From contig BTPG01000001.1 in assembly GCA_036245525.1 (NCBI GenBank), positions 216,167,059 through 216,231,058 on the forward strand: a stretch of DNA of 64,000 nt, written 5' to 3'. This DNA comes from Semisulcospira habei (taxonomy: Eukaryota; Mollusca; Gastropoda; Semisulcospiridae). Of this stretch, positions 1-9,199 are shown in pieces (within the stretch, counting starts at the first letter, position 1; each line of letters begins with the position of its first letter). The position numbers and the translations under genes were made by a program. A model generated the notes under the pieces. It saw only the letters and a list, made by a program, of their open reading frames with translations. It searched no databases and was not told where the DNA came from.

Positions 1-105
1 CAAAACCTTGTCCAAGAATGTATTTCTGCTCTCTAAACGTAGATATATTCTTAGTATAAAGTGCTGTACGTTGTTCTTTTACGCACACATTAAAATCCAC
101 TGCGA
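1..105 (+). mobile_element. CR1-type LINE fragment (C-terminal RT region)
   Basis: The frame from base 8 encodes a stretch (SKNVFLLSKRRYILSIK) that matches the region SRNIFMLSKLKHFTDFETRK in the better-preserved CR1-like RT at 26937-28349 of this window. The similarity stops near base 105, where a different LINE begins. It is a short remnant cut by the window edge and by the next element. Confidence 0.5.
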
Positions 106-1999
106 AAAGAAATCAGAGGTAGAAGGAGATAAACAATACAGGGAAATTAAACCAGGATATCAAGAAAAGCATGAAAAAGGCAAAGAATAAGTGGATTGAC
201 GATCAGTGTAAACACGTAGAAGAAAATCTGAACAAAAATAATAGCAAAAAAGCATACCAGCTGGTGAAAGACCTGACCAGTGTAAAACAAGGACGCTCCT
301 CGATCATTCAAGATAATGAAGGGAACTGTCTTACGGAAGACTAAGACATACTGAAGAGATGGACAGAGTACTGCTCAGATTTGTACAACCACCAAGCTAC
401 AGGGGACCCAGGCACACTTGTCAACCTACCTGTGACCAACAATGGCAACTATCCCATCCTCCGAGAAGAAGTAGAGGCTGCAGTGAAGTCGCTGGAAAAA
501 GGGAAGGCAGCAGGAGCAGACAACATCCCTGCAGAGCTAGTCCAAGAAGGGAGAGAAGACATGATAAGCACATGATAAGCACCTTTCTAACAATCTGCAA
601 TAAGATCTGGCAGTCAGGCCCACACCATGGACACAATCACTTATAATAACTCTCCCCCAAAAAAGGCAACTTACATCAATGCCAGAATTATCGCACGATC
701 AGTCTTATATGCCACCCAAGCAAAGTCATGTTAAAGATCCTATTGAACAGGCTGAAGCCACATGCAGAGAAAATCATAGCTGAGGAACATGCAGGCTATA
801 GACCAGGGCGCAGCACAACTGAGCAGATCTTCAACCTGAGAGTTCTATGTGAGAGATACCTCCAGCACCAGCAAGACCTCTATCATGTCTTTGTGGATTT
901 TAAGAAAGCGTTTGACAGGGTGTGGCATGCAGCCCGTTGGTCCACCATGAAGCAATACAGCATCAATGCCAACCTGATAAAAGTCATAGCAAACCTTTAC
1001 AACAAGGCCACTAGCGCAGTCTGCTTCAACGGCAAAATAGGAAACTGGTTTAGGACTACAGTCGAGTCAGACAAGATTGCTTGCTCTCACCTACTCTTTT
1101 CAACATCTTCCTGGAAAGAATCATGACAGACGCTCTGAAAGATCATGAAGGAACTGTCAGTATTGGAGGCAGAACAATCACGAACTTGAGCTTTGCAGAC
1201 GACATTGATGGCCTTGCAGGAACAGAGAAGGAGCTAGCTCAGCTGGTGGAAAAGCTGGACAGTACAACCATTGCGTATGGGATGGAAATCAGTGCAGAGA
1301 AGACCACACTGATGACAAATAACACCAGTGGCATTGGCACTGACGTCATGATTGGAAGCCAAAAACTCGAAACAGTTAATAAATTCAAATACTTAGGAGC
1401 CATTGTGACAGATGAGGGATCAAAACCAGAAATACTGTCCAGGATTGCGCAGACAACAACAGCACTGGCAAGATTGAAGACCATATGGAAGGACATAAAC
1501 ATCACACTCTTCTCCAAGATCAGACTGATGCGCTCCTTAGTCCTCTCAGTCTTCTTGTATGCCTGTGAGTCATGGACCCTCAAAGCAGACCTTGAAAGGA
1601 GGATACAAGCCACTGAAATGAGATGTTTTCGAAAGCTGCTTGGCATTTCATACAGAGATCACATCACGAACGAGGAAGTGGGAAGCAGAATCAGGCAAGC
1701 CCTCGGGCCCTATGAAGACCTATTAGCCATTATGAAAAAACAAACCGCAAACTGAAGTGGTATGGGCATGTCACGCGTTCAGCAGGGCTTGCCAAAACAA
1801 TCCTGCAAGGCACTGTGCAAGGAGGACGAAGGAGAGGAAGATAGAGGAAAAGATGGGAGGACAATATCTCAGAGTGGACAGAAGCTGAGAGACACACTAA
1901 GAATGGTAGAGAACAGAGAGGAATGGAGGGAGCTGGTTGCCAAGTCAGCAGTGGTGCCCCAACGGTTGGCAAGACTACGGGATATAGATAGATAGATAG

Positions 2000-2000
<1 letters not shown>
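106..2000 (+). mobile_element. RTE/Nimb-like LINE, 5'-truncated and frameshifted
   Basis: Reverse transcriptase of a non-LTR retrotransposon, spread over at least three frames, so it cannot make a protein. Visible parts in order: linker (WIDDQCKHVEENL, from about 190), RT entry region (VEAAVKSLEKGKAAGADNIP, about 465), motif A (FVDFKKAFDRVW, about 888), catalytic FADD at 1192-1203, the YLGAIVTDEG block (about 1395) and YACESWTLK (about 1558). The glycine-rich turn before the RT B motif is damaged at about 1070, which causes the main frameshift. The endonuclease is missing. The element ends in a GATA-type tetranucleotide tail (1980-1998), as RTE-like LINEs often do. The start is approximate and the clade is inferred from motif style only. 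Confidence 0.85.
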
Positions 2001-2244
<244 letters not shown>

Positions 2245-2439
2245 CCGGGATGTTCCCCCGGACAAAATCTTCAATTTCTTGCGAGCATGCAATATTTTTA
2301 ACAAGATTTGAGCATTCATAGACTATGTGAATCTTTTTTATTTTGTCCTTTTTGAGAGTCTGTAGACATTTCTTTTAAAGACATGTGCGACATTTTAGCC
2401 TGAGATTTTTAATCTATATTTACATCTTGTCTTAAGACC

Positions 2440-2657
<218 letters not shown>

Positions 2658-2734
2658 CGTGTGCGTGCGTGCATACTTGCGTGCGAGCCTTTCAGTGATG
2701 AAATGTCTGTGTCTAAGTGAAATGACCAACAATG

Positions 2735-2840
2735 TCTGGGAATAGATAAGATAGATAAGATGGTTTATTGCCATATGTTTCCATGTACAAAACAATAAAA
2801 ACATTGGAATTTGTCTTGATGTCAGTTTCTAAGACTAAAC

Positions 2841-2842
<2 letters not shown>
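2735..2842 (-). mobile_element. LINE 3'-end fragment, minus strand
   Basis: On the minus strand this reads ACATGGAAACATATGGCAAT then AATAAA and an (ATCTT)n tail. A second copy with the same layout lies at 29385-29500. The repeated poly(A) signal plus short-repeat tail points to a LINE 3' end. Confidence 0.6.
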
Positions 2843-2898
<56 letters not shown>

Positions 2899-2899
2899 G

Positions 2900-2932
<33 letters not shown>
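2843..2932. repeat. (CA)n microsatellite
   Basis: About 90 bases of CA with a few CG interruptions. Confidence 0.97.
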
Positions 2933-2936
<4 letters not shown>

Positions 2937-2969
2937 CTCTAAAATGATTTCCATGCTAAATACTAAGCA

Positions 2970-3128
2970 AATAATCTCTCTGTTTGTTTGTCTATTTTGA
3001 CAAAGGGTATTTACCCGAAATATTAATAAATTGTGTTGTACCCGTCTTTTCTAAGCGTGTTTCTTCCTCCGTTGGGTACTTCTTTGCATTTTACACGCTT
3101 GGCAGTCACCTTTTTGGTCTGGATTGCT
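2970..3128 (+). mobile_element. Penelope-UTR-like repeat, single copy
   Basis: Contains the module GACAAAGGGTATTTACCCG followed by AAATATTAATAAATTG and ends in TTTTTGGTCTGGATT. The same sequence makes both arms of the inverted element at 8576-8919 and recurs at 28850-29035. The small stem GGGTATTTACCC followed by GAAA is of the kind found in Penelope-like element UTRs; that link is inference. Confidence 0.6.
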
Positions 3129-3244
3129 TAAGCCGCAAATACCGGTATTAAACACGGCGAACGGGCACGCCTCACTGATTCTCACTGATAGTGACAGTAG
3201 TGCTGAAATGCCTTTTGTAACTTCCATTTTATCTTTCTTTTGGA

Positions 3245-3475
3245 GTACATGTAGGGTTCATGCATGTAGGGTTCATGTGTGCAGTACACGTAGGGTTCAT
3301 GCGTGCAGTACATGTAGGGTTCATGTGTGCAGTACATGTAGGGTTCATGTGTGCAGTACATGTAGGGTTCATGTGTGCAGTACATGTAGGGTTCATGTGT
3401 GCAGTACATGTAGGGTTCATGTGTGCAGTACATGTAGGGTTCATGTGTGCAGTACATGTAGGGTTCATGTGTGCG
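3245..3475. repeat. 24-bp minisatellite
   Basis: Nearly ten tandem copies of a 24-bp unit (GTAGGGTTCATGTGTGCAGT plus ACAT). Open frames through it are repeat artefacts. Confidence 0.97.
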
Positions 3476-3530
3476 TACCACTTTGTGTCTATGTTCCATG
3501 AACGGCTGCGGACCCTTGACATTGAATTGA

Positions 3531-3621
3531 CAATGATTTCAAGAGCACACTCTAATGATTTCAAGAGCACACTCTAATGATTTCATCAAGAGCACACTCT
3601 AATGATTTCAAGAGCACACTC
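3531..3621. repeat. 22-bp tandem repeat
   Basis: Four to five copies of AATGATTTCAAGAGCACACT(CT), one with a 3-bp insertion. Confidence 0.93.
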
Positions 3622-4529
3622 TGTGTTGCCTGCAGTGCAGGGGTACATTGACCCTTTGTGCCTGAAGTCACCCAAATACAATCCATGCTCACAAATAAAC
3701 GCGCTTAGAAAGGACAATTACAGCACACTTGATTAAAATAGTCACTTCTTAATATTTCGGGTTAGGGCAGTCACCATCTGAATTCTGCGGACACCCGTAC
3801 TGTAAACATTACCAGTGGCTGCATGAGCTGAGTGTTAAAATTGCCAACAGTAATAAGAACTAGAAGAATTGCGGTCATTATATAACTTATGTTGTAAACG
3901 TTTTACCTGTTCTGTGAGTCTGCTCAAAGCATGCATGAATAATCATAAATAAATATGTTTTCGTCTTATGCATAAAACGTTTCTTACCTGTAATCAACAC
4001 CTGTGCAGTCAATAGCGCTGAAGCATGCAGCACATACACTTTTACAGGACATAAAATAACGCTCGCGATAAAATTGTATCATGGAGGTTACGTTTTCGCC
4101 GGGCGACTCCCAAAAACGCCTGAACAAAGACTAAATCGTGGCGTATAACCAGGTTGCACCAGAATCATAGTCAACACTCCAAACATCTCCAAGAGGAATA
4201 GATCCTTTGCGCGCGTTTGTTTGTGCGTGCGTGTGTGTGCGTGTGTGTGTGGTAACAAGAAATCGGAACTTGCCTCTGAACAGTGTTACCACAAGAACCG
4301 TACATGCCAAATTACAGGCGACTCCTCAATGTGAGGACACCACAGAGCATCAAACGCTATATTCCCGCAAGACGGACACCCGCAAGACGGACACCCGCAA
4401 GAGCTTGTGAGAATCTTTGCGTTGTGCACATAGACGTGGATGGCTAGAGACTGACAATTACATTGAAGTACGTGCAGTGTTATGGCAAGGGAACACACTT
4501 CACGTTCCAAGACGATTTATGGTCCACGG
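3622..4529. other. Intergenic, no gene seen
   Basis: No coding region found. About 3695-3770 holds a weak match (CTTAGAAAGGAC ... TAATATTTCGGGT) to the minus orientation of the Penelope-UTR-like repeat. A 15-bp unit (CGCAAGACGGACACC) repeats about 2.5 times at 4366-4402. Confidence 0.5.
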
Positions 4530-5779
4530 TTAACCCGCCTTGTGCTGTCGCTAGCGGTTTTTGTCGCGAGTATGATGATTCCTGCAGGAATCCAGTCAGC
4601 CAGCCAGTCATGTAGGAATCCAGTCAGCCAGCCAGACATGTAGGAATCGAGTCAGCCAGCCAGTCCTGCAGGAATCCAGTCAGCCAGCCAGTCATGTAGG
4701 AATCCAGTCAGCCAGCCAGTCCTGCAGGAATCCAGTCAGCCAGCCAGTCCTGCAGGAATCCAGTCAGCCAGCCAGTCATGTAGGAATCCAGTCAGCCAGC
4801 CAGACATGTAGGAATCGAGTCAGCCAGCCAGTCCTGCAGGAATCCAGTCAGCCAGCCAGTCATGTAGGAATCCAGTCAGCCAGCCAGTCCTGCAGGAATC
4901 CAATCAGCCAGCCAGTCCTGCAGGAATCCAGTCAGCCAGCCAGTCATGTAGGAATCCAGTCAGCCAGCCAGACATGTAGGAATCGAGTCAGCCAGCCAGT
5001 CCTGCAGGAATCCAGTCAGCCAGCCAGTCATATAGGAATCCAGTCAGCCAGCCAGTCCTGCAGGAATCCAGTCAGCCAGCCAGTCATGTAGGAATCCAGT
5101 CAGCCAGCCAGTCCTGCAGGAATCCAGTCAGCCAGCAGTCGTGTAGGAACCCAGTCAGCCAGCCAGTCCTGCAGGAATCCAGTCAGCCAGCCAGTCCTGC
5201 AGGAATCCAGTCAGCCAGCCAGTCCTGTAGGAATCCAGTCAGCCAGCCAGTCCTGCAGGAATCCAGTCAGCCAGCCAGTTCTATAGGAATCCAGTCAGCC
5301 AGCCAGTCCTGCAGGAATCCAGTCAGCCAGCCAGTCCTGCAGGAATCCAGTCAGCCAGCCAGTCCTGCAGAAATCCAGGCAGCCAGCCAGTCCTGTAGGA
5401 ATCGAGTCAGCCAGCCAGTCCTGCAGGAATCCAGTCAGCCAGCCAGTCCTGCAGGAATCCAGTCAGCCAGCCAGTCCTGTAGGAATCCAGTCAGCCAGCC
5501 AGTCCTGCAGGAATCCAGTCAGCCAGCCAGTCCTGCAGGAATCCAGTCAGCCAGCCACTCCTGCAGGAATCCAGTCAGCCAGCCAGTCCTGCAGGAAGCC
5601 AGTCAGCCAGTCCTTCAGGAATCCAGTCAGCCAGTCTTCTCTGCAGGAATCCAGTCAGCCAGCCAGTCCTGCAGGAATCCAGTCAGCCAGCCAGCCAGTC
5701 CTGCAGGAATCCAGTCAGCCAGCCAGTCCTACAGGAATCATCGCGACAAAAAAACCGCTGACGACAGACAAAGGGTTTG
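4530..5779. mobile_element. Family C hairpin element with expanded loop
   Basis: Left arm: TTAACCCG at 4530, then GCTGTCGCTAGCGGTTTTTG, TCGCGA and GATTCCTGCAGGAATC. Right arm (about 5735-5779): GGAATCATCGCGAC, an A-run, CCGCTGACGACAGACAAAGG and GTTT. The arms are complementary and match the short family C elements at 47131 and 56141. The roughly 1.2 kb between them is a tandem array sitting exactly at the hairpin apex. Confidence 0.85.
4575..5740. repeat. 28-bp minisatellite in a family C loop
   Basis: About 41 copies of a 28-bp unit, CAGTCAGCCAGCCAGT followed by CCTGCAGGAATC. Each unit repeats the apex palindrome TCCTGCAGGA of the host hairpin. In the first half, variants (cctgcagg, catgtagg, acatgtagg) recur in a fixed order of six, giving a 168-bp higher-order repeat. 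Confidence 0.97.
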
Positions 5780-6256
5780 GCGTCTCCGAGGCTGAAGTGG
5801 GACACATCAAGATCAAGTTATTTCGGCGTCCTTGAAAATTTCAGCACAGGGGGAAGGAAATATCTAATAGTTAAGTGCCCCTGACCTGCCCCGAGAGTCA
5901 GTAGAACATATGTGTGTTCTCCCACAGGAGGAGGGAATCGACAATTTTCTCTCAACAGTTTCGCGCCCTGACACGCTCGATCTAGCCTCAATATGATACT
6001 GACGCTCAGAGTGAGGCAAGGGCACGAAATTCCTGGCTGGAAAACTTCCATTCCCTCCCCCTGTGGTTCCCCTATTGACCGGACGACGGTTCGGAGCTCT
6101 TGAATTCCTGTCGTTTCAGTGGTGATTGCCCATAAACATTCTTGGGTTACTAAATGTTTGTGAAGTTGACTGAAAGAAAAGGTAATCAGGTTGGGTGACG
6201 CCGGGTCTTCAGCTAAAAACAAACCAAAGTAAGACGACCCAAATTCACCACTGCAC
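5780..6256. other. Intergenic, nothing recognised
   Basis: Unique sequence. An open minus frame of 146 codons crosses it but shows no familiar domain. Confidence 0.4.
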
Positions 6257-6330
6257 AATCAATCAAACCATCATTCAATCAATCAATCAATCAATCAATC
6301 GATCAATCAGTCGGTCAGTCAATCAAAATT
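6257..6330. repeat. (CAAT)n repeat
   Basis: Degenerate tandem CAAT/CAGT tetranucleotides. Confidence 0.85.
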
Positions 6331-6414
6331 CACAGATATCCTACGATTCGTTTCCTGAATGTTATTTTTTAAAGTCCCCTCTCCTGCCGCAACACAAATA
6401 CTAACATGCACACA

Positions 6415-6485
6415 ACTGTAAGAGGCATAGATCCTCATGAGCCCCCGCAACTGCGGGGGCTCATGAGGATCAATGCCTCTTGCAA
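6415..6485. mobile_element. Family B hairpin
   Basis: AAGAGGCATAGATCCTCATG followed by AGCCCCCGCA, and its complement, a near-perfect palindrome of about 63 bp. Flanking TTAA ends are not evident. 6486-6734 is unique. Confidence 0.85.
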
Positions 6486-6734
6486 TCAAAAGGATCTACG
6501 TTATTATTTTGCATCCGTGTTCCTTGCGCGAATGGCCCGGGACCCTTGGACTTTGCATTATCATGCAAGGCTTTCAGAAGTACAGTTTGCCCCCACTCGC
6601 AGTAAACTGGTTTAAATTCCACAGGCCTATGAAACTGAAAGTAACTGCCAACCTAAATGCATTATAGTTTGTACGAAAGCACGATTCCATCTAAAAAGAC
6701 AAACGGCATAACTCTGCGAAGGATTGTTCCTTCT

Positions 6735-6933
6735 TCCATTTAGCCTCGACGCAATACAACAGGTGATGGCCTGACCATGATGATTCAAGGGTAGTGCCAG
6801 ATCAGCTTGGCGCCTGACGGCGCCAAGCTGATCTGGCACTAGCCTTGAATGATCATGGTCCATCCATTACCTGCAACCAGCACATAGTCGTTTGGTGGCA
6901 CGTCCTAAATTGGGAAACGTAGCTTTGGGTTAA
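6735..6933 (+). mobile_element. Family A1 hairpin element
   Basis: The hairpin carries the GATCAGC/GCTGATC version of the core on both arms. The right end is GGGTTAAC with TTAA at 6930-6933. The left end (TTTAGCCTCGACGCA) has decayed. Confidence 0.85.
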
Positions 6934-6964
6934 CGGGATGCAAAAGGGACTTCGTTGTCAAGAA

Positions 6965-7074
6965 ATGCATGACGTAACGAAAATGAGGCAATTATAAGGC
7001 GAGCGAAAGGTGACGTAAAGTTTCCCCCTCTGAAACAAGTGTTCCGTTTTGCGTTGCAAGCAATCCACGGAGAC

Positions 7075-7143
<69 letters not shown>

Positions 7144-7790
7144 GGTATTTGTAATGCGCTTATCTTATAATAATTATAACTCTAAGCGCGCACTCACAAC
7201 TCGCACACGCATGCGCACGCTTTAGACAATGACTCACGTACCACAAATAGTGAAAAACATTACGACGGTCAGCTTGCGGTGGGGAGTGTGGTGATATAGT
7301 GCTAGAGTGTTGAAAGAGGTGAGTTTTGAGGGCGGACTGGAAGGAAGAGAGAGAGTGTTTCTGACAAAGAGAGAGTGGGAGAGTGTTCCAGGTGGATGGA
7401 CCGTAGACGGAGAAGGAGCGGGGGCCGAAAGTGTTGAGTTTGGTGCGAGGGATGTAGAGGAGGAGAGGCCCGGTCGAAGGCAGAGCGGAGGGAGCGGGAA
7501 GATGTGTAGCGGGGTGAAATAAGTTGGAGAGATAGGCAGGAGCGCAGTTGTTCAGGGATTTGTAGCAGAGAGACAGAATTTTGTATTGGATGCGTTGGGG
7601 GATGGGGAGCCAGTGAAGGAGTTTGAGCAGGGGTGTAAGATTATCCCAAGCTACTTCTGTCGTTTGGTTCCTTGTTGCTGCGTGAAATGACCAGGATGGC
7701 CAAGACTGTCTTAGTTCTCGCATTACTGGCAATGATCACCTTGTGGTACGTCAGATGTGATGGTGGTGATGATGGTTTTGAGTTAATAAT
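6965..7790 (+). repeat. Dispersed repeat X, copy 1, split by an L2 insertion
   Basis: Two pieces (about 6965-7074 and 7660-7790) are together colinear with 15250-15505: TTTTGCGTTGC near the start and ATGATCACCTTGTGGTACGT near the end. The gap between the pieces is the minus-strand L2 fragment. Confidence 0.7.
7075..7648 (-). mobile_element. 5'-truncated L2-type LINE, minus strand
   Basis: The minus strand encodes the C-terminal RT region (LLKLLHWLPIPQRIQYKIL, FGPRSFSVYGPSTWNTLP) and matches 12415-12918 of the L2-type element. Its 3' end is a 70-bp (ATT)n tail, seen on the plus strand as (AAT)n at 7075-7143. It interrupts repeat X, so it is the younger insertion. Confidence 0.88.
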
Positions 7791-7821
7791 GTTACACCCC
7801 AGGCTGTGCCGCGCCCCAGCT

Positions 7822-8196
7822 CGTGCACAAATGGTCTTCCGGTCTCGAATTAATCACGTGACCAGTGGAAATTTTAAAACATGTGGTGCAGATTTGACCG
7901 TTTTAAAAATCAGTTTGTTTTAAATAAGCAGAAAAGTGCCCACGTAATGTTTGGTAGTTATGAAGTCATTTCGAACTTTCAGAAAGTGCGCCCTTTGCGG
8001 ATTTTTCACTGCTTACCGCGAAACTGAGACAGCTTTCTGTAACTCAGGCATTAAAACGTCATTTAATTTTCCCGATTTAGATCAAGATTTGTACAAGTCA
8101 GTTTGTAAATGGTGCCGTCCCAAATGATCAATCAATCGCCAAGGGGCATGCCTCCATTGCGAGACTACTCGAGACCGGAAAGGTTCTTGTGCACAG
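7822..8196. repeat. Inverted repeat of about 29 bp, 375 bp span
   Basis: Left arm GTGCACAAATGG + TCTTCCGGTCTCGA, right arm TCGAGACCGGAAAGG + TTCTTGTGCAC. The arms are imperfect complements and could be ends of a small DNA transposon. No ORF inside. 8197-8575 is unique. Confidence 0.5.
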
Positions 8197-8575
8197 GCTG
8201 TTTTGTGCGACCTACCACGTGTTTTTCGCTCCCAGTGTTTTTGTGGTTTTTCCTTGGATGTACTGTGTTTCGTGTGCTGAAAGTCTGCTGAGTATCGTAT
8301 AAGAGTGCGCTGATGAGGATTGTATGCTTGTGCTTCGTCGGATCTGGTTGCTGTTTGAGTGGTATCGTATTGAATTGTGTCTGTCATTTGAATTTTGTTT
8401 ACGTCGCCATTTTGCTTCTTCCGCAGCGTGGGTTTTCCCCGGGTCTCTCCGCCGCCCTGTTTTCATGTGCTGCGCGCTAGTGTGTGAAGTGTTTACTGTG
8501 TGAGTCTGTTTGCCACCCGCGGTTGCATCTGTTGCTTGGTTGTTGTAAACTCGTTTGTGTTCCTACCGTTCTATA

Positions 8576-8919
8576 AAGAAGTACCCAACGGAGAAAGAAA
8601 CACGCTTAGAAAAGACGGGTACAACACAATTTATTAATATTTCGGGTAAATACCCTTTGTCAAAATAGACAAACAAACAGAGAGATTAGCCGCTACTTAT
8701 CTTCATTGGCAGAAGGAATGTGGGATTCCTTCTGCCAATGAAGATAAGTAGCGGCTAATCTCTCTGTTTGTTTGTTTGTCTATTTTGACAAAGGGTATTT
8801 ACCCGAAATATTAATAAATTTTGTTGTACCCGACTTTTCTAAGCGTGTTTCTTTCTCCGTTGGGTACTTCTTTGCATATTACACGCTTGGCAGTCACCTT
8901 TTGGTCTGGATTGATTATT
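8576..8919. mobile_element. Penelope-UTR-like inverted element with 12-bp target duplication
   Basis: Two head-to-head copies of the repeat seen at 2970 and 28850. The left arm is 8578-8719, the loop GTGGG, and the right arm 8725-8870, differing by one extra TTTG. The right copy continues to TTGGTCTGGATTGAT. The whole unit is bounded by TACCGTTCTATA at 8564-8575 and again at 8920-8931, a target-site duplication that shows it inserted as one piece. Confidence 0.8.
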
Positions 8920-9034
8920 TACCGTTCTATAGGTTTACATGTGCTCTCCCGTCGTAATCTCGCCCTCCCCACTTTCGGCGCCATTGCACGATCTCGCCAC
9001 TGACCGACCGGAAATCAGGTCGCTCTCCTACCAC

Positions 9035-9055
9035 ACCGCTCACACACACACACCG

Positions 9056-9123
<68 letters not shown>

Positions 9124-9124
9124 A

Positions 9125-9180
<56 letters not shown>
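9035..9180. repeat. (CA)n microsatellite
   Basis: About 145 bases of CA, broken only by short CGG and CTTACT interruptions. Confidence 0.97.
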
Positions 9181-9182
<2 letters not shown>

Positions 9183-9199
9183 ACTGAACCCTCTTCTCG

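Noticed and set aside
3124..3577. Cys/His-rich repeat protein (CRVHVCST units)
   Set aside because: Artefact of the 24-bp minisatellite; both strands and several frames are open.
4575..5740. CRISPR-like array of regular repeats
   Set aside because: Units are contiguous 28-bp tandem repeats without unique spacers, in a eukaryotic context; it is a minisatellite.
7307..7522. Plus-strand ORF over the L2 3' region
   Set aside because: Shadow of the minus-strand L2 fragment.
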